Source: Fibrobacterales bacterium Fibro_02 (GTDB lineage: Bacteria; Fibrobacterota; Fibrobacteria; Fibrobacterales; Fibrobacteraceae). From it: a stretch of DNA of 40,603 bases. Below, in pieces: positions 21,129 through 29,389 of this stretch. Position 1 is the first letter of the stretch. Every line of letters begins with the position of its first letter. The position numbers were made by a program, and so were the translations under genes. Where the stretch lies: NCBI GenBank assembly GCA_001603905.1, contig LVAE01000026.1:1-40603 (forward strand), in the 5' to 3' direction. Below the pieces are notes generated by a model that did no database searches, had not been told where the DNA came from, and saw nothing but the letters and a program-made list of their open reading frames with translations.

Positions 21129-22502
21129 CTAAATAGTCGTTCTGGCTCCAATCGTTCGAATAATCGTATTGATGATTTCGTCGCGACCGCCCTTCATGGT
21201 TATTTTGTTCTTATACATCAGGGCATCGGCACGTTCAAAGACGGCCGATACGTTCTTGTCGTGAGCCTGGTCAAAAACGGAAATTCCACAAGCCACCGAA
21301 ACCTTGTCACTTTCGGAATTCGCCTTTACCTTTTCAACAAAATCATGTTCCAACTTTTCGCGATTTTCGAAATCGGAACCGCGCAGAATTGCCACAAATT
21401 CGTCACCACCCACGCGGAACACGGGACTGTGCTTGAAGGTCTCGCACACAAGTTTCGAAGCATCCCTGATATAAGAATCCCCCGCCTTATGGCCCCGCGT
21501 GTCATTCACAAGCTTTAGACCATTCACATCACAAATAGCAATGGCAAATTCTGGAGCTTCACCTGACTGGATTTGCTGGTTAAGTCTCGTTTCGAACTCG
21601 CCGTAGGCATTCTTATTCTTGATGCCCGTCAAATCGTCACGACGCGCCTTTTCGTAGTTGGCACTAGACTCTTCCCTAATTTTCTGTTCGCGGCGCACAT
21701 AGGCATCCACGTTCGTCACACTGATGACCACATGGTTCTTGTCGGCATAAACCGCCACCAGGTTCACATACTGCGGACCCGTCGAAGTGTTCAAGCGATA
21801 CGTCAAAGAGAACATGCCGTGTTCATCGAGTTCCCTCAAGAGGGATTCCCTTTCCAGCCCAGCTGCAATCAGAGGGATATCATCCTTATAGATGACGGTC
21901 ATTGCATCCTTCTGCAGCTGGTTGAAGAAATCTTCACCTTCGAAAGCGACACTCAATTCGCAGAACAGGCGTTCGCTCTTATACAGAGCATAATGGTCCG
22001 TGACAAGATCCACCATATAAAGGGCGTCGTAGCGTTCAGCAAGAGCCATCACGATCTGGCCGAAGACTTCTCCCTTGCCCGCTTTCTTTTCCAGTTCAAT
22101 GCGTTCGCGTTCACGCTTATCGACATTGTTCACGCCGATAATCAAGTATTCGCGCCCCTGCGAACGAGCCTGGACAGCCTTCATCTGGAACCAGACGGGT
22201 TCCCCTTCTATCATCAGGCGGTACTTGAAATCAAAGACCTTGTCGTCTTGAATAGCCTTTAGCAGCGACTCACGGTTGATACGCTCCCCAAAAGCCTTTT
22301 TGTCTTCTGGATACACGACCGCTTCCATATTGACCTTGGTATCGGCCCAAAAATCACGGGTATCTTTCAGCTCTAATTTTTGGTGTTTACCACGGAAAGC
22401 GAACATTTCATAATTATTCGTTTCAATATCAACAAAGAAGACGCACTCGTAGTCAAGCGAAAGTGCCGAAGCGACATCTTCAAAGGTGAGCTGCATATTC
22501 AT
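21129..22502 (-). CDS. Diguanylate cyclase with two N-terminal PAS-like domains
   Basis: A 457-residue soluble protein. Residues 1-130 and 150-275 are two PAS-like modules, each ending in the typical beta strand ('REYLIIGVNNVDKRERERIE', 'NHVVISVTNVDAYVRRE'). A helical linker leads into a GGDEF domain: DDLTGIKNKNAY, ICDVNGLKLVNDTRGHKAGD, the intact active site RVGGDEF, and the ADALMY helix. It should make cyclic di-GMP from two GTP. The inhibitory RxxD five residues before GGDEF is absent (FKHS instead), so product feedback by that site is unlikely. With no membrane segment, the ligand sensed by the PAS modules is cytoplasmic or none. Confidence 0.93.
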   Translation of the reverse strand: MNMQLTFEDVASALSLDYECVFFVDIETNNYEMFAFRGKHQKLELKDTRDFWADTKVNMEAVVYPEDKKAFGERINRESLLKAIQDDKVFDFKYRLMIEGEPVWFQMKAVQARSQGREYLIIGVNNVDKRERERIELEKKAGKGEVFGQIVMALAERYDALYMVDLVTDHYALYKSERLFCELSVAFEGEDFFNQLQKDAMTVIYKDDIPLIAAGLERESLLRELDEHGMFSLTYRLNTSTGPQYVNLVAVYADKNHVVISVTNVDAYVRREQKIREESSANYEKARRDDLTGIKNKNAYGEFETRLNQQIQSGEAPEFAIAICDVNGLKLVNDTRGHKAGDSYIRDASKLVCETFKHSPVFRVGGDEFVAILRGSDFENREKLEHDFVEKVKANSESDKVSVACGISVFDQAHDKNVSAVFERADALMYKNKITMKGGRDEIINTIIRTIGARTTI

Positions 22503-22618
22503 ATTTTCTTCCCAAACTTGTGTCTATGTAAAATTAACCATTTTTTTAGGAAATGGCAGTTTTTCACAAAATAAAATAAGAAAATCGTCACTTTTTTGAC
22601 ACTTTAGGTTTTGTCTGA

Positions 22619-22648
22619 CCTCCCTTCGGTCGAGGAGGACTTGGGAGG
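22619..22648. repeat. Hairpin in the gap before rpsP
   Basis: CCTCC and GGAGG arms around CTTCGGTCGA, with a second GGGAGG shortly after. It uses the same CTTCGG-type loop words as the other intergenic hairpins. The rest of 22503-22770 is AT-rich, with no gene seen. Confidence 0.4.
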
Positions 22649-22772
22649 CGAGGCGAAGCAGAAATGCCTAATTTCATAAAAAAACGGCATTTTCAGCGTA
22701 TTTTGAGGTTATTCGGCCCGCAAAATACAGTTAATTTATTCATAAAGAACGGAAATTTTTTACATTCCGTCC

Positions 22773-22803
22773 TTTACACACAAGATTTTTTTTGCTATCT
22801 TTG
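22773..22803 (+). promoter_or_regulatory. Probable promoter of the rpsP operon
   Basis: TTTACA (22773-22778), exactly 17 bases, then TATCTTTG (22796-22803). This is the best-formed promoter in the window. The implied leader is about 60 bases, ending in AAGAGG before the rpsP start. Confidence 0.65.
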
Positions 22804-22870
22804 GCCCAAAACAATAAAACAAACCCCATTTTCCCTAAAAAACGGGAAGATAAACATATAAGAGGTTAAA

Positions 22871-23311
22871 ATGGCAACCGTTATCCGTCTCGCTCGTTTC
22901 GGCAAGCGTCACAACCCCATCTACCGCGCCGTGGTGATTGATTCCCGCAAGGCTCGCGACGATAGCTTTATCGAACAGGTGGGTTTCTACAACCCGAACA
23001 CCAAGGCTCCTGAAATCAAGTTCGAACAGGAAAAGGTGCTCAAGTGGCTCCAGACCGGTGCACAGCCGTCTGACACCGTCCGCAGCCTCCTGAAGAAGGT
23101 CGGCATCATGGATCTCTTCCACGAAATCCGCGCAGGCCGTTCCATCGAAGGCAAGTCCGCTACTCCGCGTGCTGAAAAGGCCAAGAAGGCCAAGCTCGGT
23201 CCTAAGGCTCTCGCCAAGATCGAAGCTGAAAAGGCCGCCAAGGAAGCCGCCGCTGCTGAAGCCGCTGCCGCCGCAGAAGCTCCGGCCGAAGCTCCCGCTA
23301 CCGAAGCATAA
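22871..23311 (+). CDS. rpsP: 30S ribosomal protein S16 with long Ala/Lys tail
   Basis: Residues 1-85 are a standard S16 (VIRLARFGKRHNPIYRAVVIDSR ... VGFYNPN ... VLKWLQTGAQPSDTV). S16 binds 16S rRNA and helps fold the 5' and central domains of the 30S subunit. The protein continues to 146 residues with a low-complexity Lys/Ala/Glu tail (KAKKAKLGPKALAK, then Ala/Glu repeats), probably disordered; most bacterial S16 are 75-90 residues. SD AGAGG precedes the ATG. It begins the conserved rpsP-rimM-trmD-rplS order. A terminator-like hairpin follows the stop, so expression above that of rimM is likely. Confidence 0.97.
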   Translation: MATVIRLARFGKRHNPIYRAVVIDSRKARDDSFIEQVGFYNPNTKAPEIKFEQEKVLKWLQTGAQPSDTVRSLLKKVGIMDLFHEIRAGRSIEGKSATPRAEKAKKAKLGPKALAKIEAEKAAKEAAAAEAAAAAEAPAEAPATEA

Positions 23312-23329
23312 TTTTCGCTTGAAAGGAAA

Positions 23330-23368
23330 CCTCGTGCCGACCACACAAATTGGCACGGGGCTTTTTTA
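23330..23368 (+). terminator. Terminator or attenuator between rpsP and rimM
   Basis: CCTCGTGCC and GGCACGGGG form a stem around a 13-base loop, followed by CTTTTTTA. It lies 18 bases after rpsP and 66 before rimM. Partial termination here would keep S16 in excess over the low-abundance RimM and TrmD. Confidence 0.75.
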
Positions 23369-23434
23369 TCTGGCAAAAGCCGCTTGAACCAAGGTACCCA
23401 CCTTCCGCTGATTCAAAACCCCACTAAGTCTTTC

Positions 23435-23992
23435 ATGTCTGAGTCCCAAGATTACATCACCGTATGCCAGCTCATGCGCACGCATGGCGTCAAGGGATAC
23501 ATCAAGGCGATGCCGCTTACTCACGACCTCACGCGTCATGAGAAGCTCAAGGACGTGATGCTAAAGAAGACCAATGGTGAACAGGTACAATTGACTCTGG
23601 AAGATTCCAGGCTTGCAAACAATCTGTGGTTACTCAAGTTCAAGGGGTACGATACGCCGGAATCCCTGACCCATTTCGTGAATGCAGATGTAATGATTCC
23701 CGAATCGGAGAGGCTCCCCGCCCCCGAAGGCGAATATTACCTGGACGACCTGGAGGGTTTCCGCGTAAAACTGGAAGACGGGCGCGATGTAGGCGAAGTG
23801 CTCGAAGTCGAAGAGCTCCCTACCGTGAACGCGTTTCACGTCAAGTTCGAAGCCCCATTCCAGAGCGAATTTTCCACAAAGACGATCCTCGCCCCCTGGA
23901 TAGACGACTGTGTCTTGGACGTGGACGAAGATGGCAAGAGCATCATTTTTAGCGCAGACTATTTAAAGAGCCTGTGCCCGGAGGAAAGGTGA
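23435..23992 (+). CDS. rimM: 16S rRNA processing protein RimM
   Basis: RimM assists maturation of the 30S head by binding S19. From ATG 23435 the protein is 185 residues; an upstream TTG at 23384 would add 17 unrelated residues and is rejected. The N-terminal barrel has ITVCQLMRTHGVKGYIKAMPLT; the C-terminal PRC-barrel has GEYYLDDLEGFRV ... LPWIDD-like (TILAPWIDDCVLDVD). The stop overlaps the trmD start (GTGA), so the two are translationally coupled. The order after S16 is the usual bacterial one. Confidence 0.95.
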   Translation: MSESQDYITVCQLMRTHGVKGYIKAMPLTHDLTRHEKLKDVMLKKTNGEQVQLTLEDSRLANNLWLLKFKGYDTPESLTHFVNADVMIPESERLPAPEGEYYLDDLEGFRVKLEDGRDVGEVLEVEELPTVNAFHVKFEAPFQSEFSTKTILAPWIDDCVLDVDEDGKSIIFSADYLKSLCPEER

Positions 23993-24693
23993 AAATCGAC
24001 TGCATCACCATTTTCCCCGAGATGTTCACTCCCATGAAGCAATCAATCATGGGTCGCGCCCAGAGCAAAGGACTGATGGAATTCAACACCGTCTACCTGC
24101 GCGACTTTGCCATCAACGATTACGGCCAGGTGGACGACGTGCCGTATGGCGGCGAACCGGGAATGGTCATCAGGCCAGAGCCTCTCGCCAACGCTATTCG
24201 CAGCACGGGTGTCAAGGAAGATGGCGGCAAAGTCATCTACCTGACGGCAGACGGCGTTCCCTTTACCCACAAGATGGCCAAGGAACTTTCCAAGGAAAGC
24301 CACCTGGTACTCATCTGCGGGCACTACAAGGGAATCGACGACCGCATCCGCCAGTCCGAGGTCGACCTGGAAATTTCTATCGGCGATTTTGTCGTGAGCG
24401 GGGGTGAACTCCCTGCCATGCTCGTGACGGACGCCGTGGTGAGACTCCTGGACGGGGCTCTCGGCAACAAGGAATCCGGCGAAACGGACTCCTTTGCGCA
24501 GGGGGTACTGGGGTGGCCGGTCTATACCCGACCCGAAGTTTTTGAAGGAAAAAAGGTCCCCGAAGTGCTCCTTTCGGGCCACCACGCGAACATCAAAGCC
24601 TGGAGGCGCCAAGAATCGTTAAAAAGAACGCAAGAAAGACGCCCAGACATCTTTAAAAATCTTGAAGAAGATACTAAATTTGGCATCAAATAA
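23989..24693 (+). CDS. trmD: tRNA (guanine-N1)-methyltransferase TrmD
   Basis: TrmD methylates G37 next to the anticodon and prevents frameshifting. I use GTG 23989, which has GGAGGAAAG just upstream and gives the normal start MKIDCITIFPEMF; the frame extends five codons further without a better start. The SPOUT-knot SAM site is present: DDVPYGGEPGMV, LICGHYKGIDDRI and ISIGDFVVSGGELPAM. At 234 residues it is standard. It is coupled to rimM by overlap and followed by rplS after 15 bases. The tRNA-Pro(UGG) in this window is a known type of TrmD substrate (G36-G37). Confidence 0.97.
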   Translation: MKIDCITIFPEMFTPMKQSIMGRAQSKGLMEFNTVYLRDFAINDYGQVDDVPYGGEPGMVIRPEPLANAIRSTGVKEDGGKVIYLTADGVPFTHKMAKELSKESHLVLICGHYKGIDDRIRQSEVDLEISIGDFVVSGGELPAMLVTDAVVRLLDGALGNKESGETDSFAQGVLGWPVYTRPEVFEGKKVPEVLLSGHHANIKAWRRQESLKRTQERRPDIFKNLEEDTKFGIK

Positions 24694-24708
24694 AAACGAG
24701 GTACACAA

Positions 24709-25056
24709 ATGTCCCTGAACATTGAAGCAATCCACAACGAAAATTTGAAGACCGACCTTCCCGAACTCCGCGCCGGTGACACCGTTACCGTGAACGTGAA
24801 GGTGATCGAAGGCACCAAGGAACGTATCCAGCCGTTCAAGGGCGTCGTGATCCAGAAGAAGAACACCGGTATTTCTGCAACTCTTACCGTCCGCAAGATG
24901 AGCGGCGCTGTGGCCGTGGAACGTATTTTCCCGCTCCACTCCCCCCGCATCGACTCCATCGTGCTCGACCGTCCGGGTAAGGTTCGCCAGGCTCGCATCT
25001 ACTACATGCGCGACCTCCGCGGTAAGGCTGCTCGTATCGACGAACGTCAGGCTTAA
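24709..25056 (+). CDS. rplS: 50S ribosomal protein L19
   Basis: A 115-residue L19, found at the interface between subunits. FRAGDTV-type sequence ([29 protein letters not shown]), then [31 protein letters not shown] and the C-terminal [18 protein letters not shown] are all diagnostic. SD GAGG lies 7 bases before the ATG. It ends the classic rpsP-rimM-trmD-rplS group; the next gene starts only 30 bases later on the same strand without a visible terminator, so the transcript probably continues. Confidence 0.98.
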   Translation: MSLNIEAIHNENLKTDLPELRAGDTVTVNVKVIEGTKERIQPFKGVVIQKKNTGISATLTVRKMSGAVAVERIFPLHSPRIDSIVLDRPGKVRQARIYYMRDLRGKAARIDERQA

Positions 25057-25086
25057 TTAGCCTTTCATCGAGGCGTTTGCATTCCT

Positions 25087-26016
25087 ATGAATATGGGAAA
25101 TTCAAATCAGCCCTCGCGTCAAGAGATTATCCCGCCCACGCACCAAAGCGTGAAGGCGGGTTTTATTGTATACTCCCCCAAGAGCGAAGAACGCTGCATC
25201 GTCATTCTCGAAGAAGGCGAACTCGTCGCCCGTGAGACCACTCCGCCCCATTCGGTCGTGTTTACCATGCGTCCTGGAGACCTGGTCGGGGTGGCGTCGC
25301 TTTTGGAAAGGGAACCGTTCAAGTACGAACTTTCGGCAAGCAAGGATTCGCGCATTACCATCGTCGACGAAGACTGCATGGAATCGGAACTCAAGCGGCT
25401 TCCCCTCTGGCTGTTGGCGCTTATCCGCAAGATGTCTTCCAAGACGCACCAGCTCAAGCGCGCCACTGTGGAGACCCGTGTCAAAAACACGCTCAAGAGC
25501 CTCACCGAGTACCTGTGCCACAAGCCCGAAAAGGTGAATTTCAACCTCACCGAACTGATCCGCGAATTCCGCTTCTTGACCAAGATTCCGGCGGCAACCA
25601 TCCAGGAAGACGTGAAGGCGATTTTCCGCAGGCACCTGATCAAGCTTTCGCAAAAGGACGAACGCATTTACTGCAGGGTCGTTGACTCCGAACTGATGCG
25701 GATTTTTGCAGACTACCAGCAAAGCATCGACAGCGGAAAGGACTTTATTCCTTACAAATTAAGTATCCTGCAAAAGAGGCTCCTGATATTCCTTGCGCCC
25801 CTCGAAAAGACCGAGCCCAAGACCAGCCCCGAATGGATTTCATTTATCCAGGAGAAGTTCAAGGATGTCGAAGTATCGCAGTGGATTAACCTGCTGAAGC
25901 TCGAATGGTTTCGTAAGGTGGACGGCAACAATGACCGCTACGAAATGGACAAGAAAACGATCCGCTACTTTTTGAAGGCACTCCGTTACGAGACCAACAT
26001 TCGGGGGGTGCTATGA
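25087..26016 (+). CDS. Cyclic-nucleotide-binding-fold protein, first of a coupled pair
   Basis: A 309-residue protein. Residues 20-110 follow the cNMP-binding (CRP-like) beta-roll pattern: VILEEGELVARE, MRPGDLVGVASLLEREPFKYEL, then a helical stalk. The phosphate-binding Arg of CRP is not conserved in the PFKYEL segment, so cAMP binding is doubtful. The C-terminal 190 residues are helical and include two possible winged-helix segments (NLTELIREFRFLTKIPAATIQEDVKAIFRRHLI), but not a standard CRP helix-turn-helix. It overlaps the next gene by ATGA. Placement behind rplS links it to translation genes; the function is unknown. Confidence 0.72.
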   Translation: MNMGNSNQPSRQEIIPPTHQSVKAGFIVYSPKSEERCIVILEEGELVARETTPPHSVVFTMRPGDLVGVASLLEREPFKYELSASKDSRITIVDEDCMESELKRLPLWLLALIRKMSSKTHQLKRATVETRVKNTLKSLTEYLCHKPEKVNFNLTELIREFRFLTKIPAATIQEDVKAIFRRHLIKLSQKDERIYCRVVDSELMRIFADYQQSIDSGKDFIPYKLSILQKRLLIFLAPLEKTEPKTSPEWISFIQEKFKDVEVSQWINLLKLEWFRKVDGNNDRYEMDKKTIRYFLKALRYETNIRGVL

Positions 26017-26942
26017 TTCTTAGCGAAGGACAGATTCTTTTTCATGAAGGCGATAGCGGCAACAACCTTTACGTTGTCCGTAGCGGCATCCTTCAAGGGC
26101 GCAACACCCGCGGCGACAGCAACACCTACGAGGCAGGAGACCTGATCGGAGAGCTTTCGCTCCTGAAAAACGAGCCGTGTCCCGAGACAGTGATCGCCAT
26201 GGAAGACAGCGAACTTCTGGAAATCACGCCCGAGAACCTGAACGAGACCCAAGAACAGGAACCCGTGTGGTTCAAGTCGATTATCCAGTTCATGACGGGA
26301 CGGCTTTCCATCGCGCAAAGCAACAAGCACAAGAGCGACAAGATCAAGGCGCTGCCGAGCCTGCTCTACATTCTGGATTCCAAGGCGACCTTCGCCGCAA
26401 GCAACGAAATTGCGCTGGACGAAATTCTCCAGGCGGTCCACAACCTTTTCAATATCTCGCGCGACGACATCAAGGACGTCCTGTTACTTCTCGAAGAACT
26501 CGAAATACTCAAGGTGCAGGGCGACAACGTGCTTTTCAAGAACAAGAATGTGGTGCATCTGCTGTACGAAACCATCCGGTACCGCGCCCGCTACCAGAAG
26601 ATGCCTCCCCAGATTCTTTCGATGACCGAACAGATGGTGCTGAACGCCGTCATCAGGACCGTGCAGCAAAGCAACGAACCGCTCAAGAACGGCATGTTCA
26701 CCGTGATGACACCCGACCTGCTGAAGGTCTCGCGGCGCGCCATGTACGGGGCGACACTCACGACGCGCACCCTGCTCCCGCTTTTGCAGCGCAAGCTGCT
26801 GAACGCCTCCATTACACTTGGAGACGGGAGCGCACTACCCGAAATCGAGGCAGTTCCGTTCTTCTTCGGCGACTTTGACACCATCCTTGACCTGATGGAA
26901 CTCAACCGCATTTACCCGCTGTTAGACAAGAAACTCGTCTAA
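26013..26942 (+). CDS. Cyclic-nucleotide-binding-fold protein, second of a coupled pair
   Basis: Also 309 residues and built on the same plan. The beta-roll is clearer here: ILFHEGDSGNNLYVVRSGILQG and YEAGDLIGELSLLKNEPCPETVIAMEDSELLEI. The CRP ligand Arg is again missing (CPETV). The C-terminal part (about 110-309) is helical, with a segment resembling a degenerate winged helix (LDEILQAVHNLFNISRDDIKDVLLLLEELEIL). The ATGA junction and equal length suggest the two proteins form a heteromer or arose by duplication. No kinase, cyclase or transporter lies beside them except the upstream GGDEF gene on the other strand. Probable signal-sensing regulators. Confidence 0.75.
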   Translation: MILSEGQILFHEGDSGNNLYVVRSGILQGRNTRGDSNTYEAGDLIGELSLLKNEPCPETVIAMEDSELLEITPENLNETQEQEPVWFKSIIQFMTGRLSIAQSNKHKSDKIKALPSLLYILDSKATFAASNEIALDEILQAVHNLFNISRDDIKDVLLLLEELEILKVQGDNVLFKNKNVVHLLYETIRYRARYQKMPPQILSMTEQMVLNAVIRTVQQSNEPLKNGMFTVMTPDLLKVSRRAMYGATLTTRTLLPLLQRKLLNASITLGDGSALPEIEAVPFFFGDFDTILDLMELNRIYPLLDKKLV

Positions 26943-26948
26943 TTTTTC

Positions 26949-26956
26949 TATATTTA
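26949..26956 (+). promoter_or_regulatory. Probable -10 box (TATATTTA) of yajC
   Basis: TATATTTA just after the upstream stop codon, 37 bases before the yajC ATG; TTTTAAAGGT between them supplies the ribosome site. Same box type as at 10494 and 17511. Confidence 0.4.
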
Positions 26957-26993
26957 CCTCGTAAAATCAAACAACCCTTTTAAAGGTAAAAAC

Positions 26994-27377
26994 ATGAAAC
27001 TTTCTGCACTTCTCGTGACCCTCTCCTCCATCGCCGCATTCGCCCAGGAAGCAGCCCCCGAACAGCAACAGGGTGGCATCATGAGCTTCTTGCCGCTCAT
27101 TCTCCTGTTCGTGGTGATGTGGCTTTTCTTCATCCGTCCGAAGAACAAGGAAATGAAGAAGATGGAAGAAATGCGCAAGGCGCTCAAGAAGGGCGACAAG
27201 GTAATCACCACCGCTGGCATTATCGGCACCGTCACCAACATTGACGAAACCGGCACGAGCATCACTGTCCGTACCGCCTCTACCACGCTGATTGAATTCG
27301 AAAAGTCCGCTATTCTCCGTGTTCTGAACGCCGAAGCCGCTCCGGCCGCTGCCGCCAAGACCGAAGAAAAGAAGTAA
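26994..27377 (+). CDS. yajC: Preprotein translocase subunit YajC
   Basis: YajC associates with SecDF and the Sec translocon in the inner membrane. The 127-residue protein has a cleavable-looking signal (ending AAFAQ), a short Glu/Gln linker, one membrane helix (about 32-49: FLPLILLFVVMWLFFIRP), and the conserved cytoplasmic domain RPKNKEMKKMEEMRKALKKGDKVITTAGIIGTV. Most YajC proteins start right at the helix; the extra signal-like N-terminus is common in FCB bacteria. The Ala/Lys tail is low-complexity. secD and secF are not adjacent; def follows after 10 bases with its own AAGGAG. Confidence 0.95.
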   Translation: MKLSALLVTLSSIAAFAQEAAPEQQQGGIMSFLPLILLFVVMWLFFIRPKNKEMKKMEEMRKALKKGDKVITTAGIIGTVTNIDETGTSITVRTASTTLIEFEKSAILRVLNAEAAPAAAAKTEEKK

Positions 27378-27387
27378 GGAGTAGCCG

Positions 27388-27927
27388 ATGGCTCTTCTCG
27401 AAATTAAGACCTACGGCGATCCGGTGCTCCGCAAGAAATGCGAGCCGGTCACCGAGATTACGCCCGAACTGCGACAGCTCGCCAAGGACATGCTCGAAAC
27501 CATGTACGACGCTCCGGGCTGCGGCCTTGCCGCTCCGCAGATTGGCAAGAACATCCGACTGGTCGTCATTGACACAGCCATTCCCGGCGAAGAGGAACCG
27601 CGCCCCTACATCATGTTCAATCCTGAATGGGAAGCAGAACCCGATGCGAAGCCGGTCCCTTACGACGAAGGCTGCCTTTCGGTACCGGACATTTTCTGCA
27701 ATGTGATTCGCCCTGACAAGGTGTGCGTGCGTTTCTTCGATATCAACGGGGAACCGCAGGAACTGCATGACTGCGACGGACTCTTTGGCCGTTGCATTCA
27801 GCACGAGACGGACCATCTGAACGGCGACCTGTTTGTCGACAAGATTTCGACGGCCGACCGCACCATGAACCAGTCCAAGCTGCGCAAAATGGCCAAGGAA
27901 ACTCAGGCGAAGTTGAAGAAACATTAA
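27388..27927 (+). CDS. def: Peptide deformylase
   Basis: Removes the formyl group from the N-terminal Met of new proteins; a Fe2+ or Zn2+ enzyme. All three motifs are intact: GCGLAAPQ (44-51), EGCLS (94-98) and HETDH (139-143), giving the metal ligands Cys96, His139 and His143 with catalytic Glu140. The 179-residue length is typical of type I enzymes. AAGGAG lies 7 bases before the ATG. It is cotranscribed with yajC; methionyl-tRNA formyltransferase, the usual neighbour, is not here. Confidence 0.98.
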   Translation: MALLEIKTYGDPVLRKKCEPVTEITPELRQLAKDMLETMYDAPGCGLAAPQIGKNIRLVVIDTAIPGEEEPRPYIMFNPEWEAEPDAKPVPYDEGCLSVPDIFCNVIRPDKVCVRFFDINGEPQELHDCDGLFGRCIQHETDHLNGDLFVDKISTADRTMNQSKLRKMAKETQAKLKKH

Positions 27928-27996
27928 TTCTGAATTCGGAGTTCGGATTTCGGAATCATTCTTCAGTAGTCAAGTCGAATGTTCAAAAGGGAAAAA

Positions 27997-29385
27997 ATGG
28001 ATTGTAAGAAGCATAACCTAGCTGCATTTATGCTAGAAACTATGCGACAAAGCAATCCTTTTTTCTTTTTCCCTATTTTTGTTTTCTGCGCATCGTTTGC
28101 ATTTGCAGACGACGATTTTGGCTTACCCGATGATGTGCAGAAAGCGGAAGTCCCAGCAAGCGTTGAAGACGTAGCCGACATTCCCGTCAATTTCGCACCG
28201 ATTGAAGCGACAACGACCGTGACTACGGATTCGTCTAAAAAGGAGAACCCGGCAGCGTTCAAGGAGCACCAGATTCCCGAAGAACTGAACCGTCCGCTCC
28301 GCGTAGGGATTTTCACGGGAGTCAAGGAACTTTACTTTAAGTACCAAGGCGAAACTGTCCATGTCACCGCATCCAGGAACAAGGTTAAGTTCGAAGCCGG
28401 GGGAAATTCCACCGAAGATATTTCGCGCGAATTCAACAGCGAAGAAGGCGGTTGCCTCGCCGTCGCCCCCGACACGAAAACCCTCGGCAAGGCGTGTTAC
28501 CCCGGAAGCATCCTGTTCCGCAACACGAACGGCAAGTTGGATGCCATCAATTCGGTCGATGTCGAAGACTACTTGCGCGGAGTCGTACCTTACGAAATCG
28601 GGAAACTGGACAGCAGCCGCATCGAGGCCCTAAAGGCCCAGGCCGTAGCCGCGCGCACCTACGCGTACAAGCATTTCAACAGCCGAGAGGCGGTCGGTTT
28701 CGATGTCTTCGCCGACACCAAGGATCAGGTGTACAAGGGACTCGAATCGGCAACGCCCCTGACCGACGCAGCCGTCAAGGCAACAGCAGGCGTCGTGATG
28801 ACCTACGGCGGAGAATTCATTATCGCCTACTACCATTCCACCTGCGGGGGCATCACCGAGACGCTCGCCACGTGGAACCGCGCCGATCTCCCTTATTTAA
28901 AATCCGTCCCAGACAGGCGCCCCAACGGAAAGCCCTGGTGCGACGAATCCAGCTACACAAAGTGGGAGCGCCGCTTTGCGGACAAGGAAATCGTCAAGCT
29001 TTTCAAGACGAATGCTAGCGAAGCCAAGGCGACCTTCAGCAGTGCAAACGGAAAGGATTTCAAGAAAATCAAGTCCATCAAGATCAAGGACAAGCTAAAG
29101 AGCGGGCGTATTATGACGCTCCGCGTCGAAACGGACAAGGGGCATTTCGACGTATTGACCGACCGAACGCGCTGGCTATTCAAAAAAGCAGGGACGATTC
29201 TCCCATCCTCATTCTTTACCGTGAAAAAGGAAGGCAAGGAATGGGTGCTGACAGGGACCGGATTCGGACACGGCGTGGGCATGTGCCAAATGGGCGTTCG
29301 CGCCCGAGCCCAGGCAGGGCAGAGCTACCAGGAAATTTTGAGCCATTACTACCAGGGAATCACTCTGGAAAAATTCGATCGGTAA
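27997..29385 (+). CDS. SpoIID/LytB-domain protein
   Basis: A 462-residue exported protein. ATG 27997 is preferred because AAAAGGG lies 5 bases upstream; ATG 27979 has none. A long N-terminal signal (hydrophobic FFFFPIFVFCASFAFA) precedes a low-complexity stretch and the SpoIID domain: LRVGIFTG, VDVEDYLRGVVPYEIG, ALKAQAVAARTYAYKHF, YYHSTCGGITETL and the C-terminal FGHGVGMCQMGVRARAQAG. SpoIID proteins are lytic transglycosylases that cut denuded peptidoglycan; the catalytic Glu is in VPYEIG. In a non-sporulating Gram-negative it is probably a cell-wall remodelling enzyme of the periplasm. The next gene starts 4 bases after its stop. Confidence 0.9.
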   Translation: MDCKKHNLAAFMLETMRQSNPFFFFPIFVFCASFAFADDDFGLPDDVQKAEVPASVEDVADIPVNFAPIEATTTVTTDSSKKENPAAFKEHQIPEELNRPLRVGIFTGVKELYFKYQGETVHVTASRNKVKFEAGGNSTEDISREFNSEEGGCLAVAPDTKTLGKACYPGSILFRNTNGKLDAINSVDVEDYLRGVVPYEIGKLDSSRIEALKAQAVAARTYAYKHFNSREAVGFDVFADTKDQVYKGLESATPLTDAAVKATAGVVMTYGGEFIIAYYHSTCGGITETLATWNRADLPYLKSVPDRRPNGKPWCDESSYTKWERRFADKEIVKLFKTNASEAKATFSSANGKDFKKIKSIKIKDKLKSGRIMTLRVETDKGHFDVLTDRTRWLFKKAGTILPSSFFTVKKEGKEWVLTGTGFGHGVGMCQMGVRARAQAGQSYQEILSHYYQGITLEKFDR

Positions 29386-29389
29386 GGCC

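Noticed and set aside
23384..23434. Upstream TTG start for rimM
   Set aside because: It would add 17 residues unlike any RimM; ATG 23435 gives the usual N-terminus.
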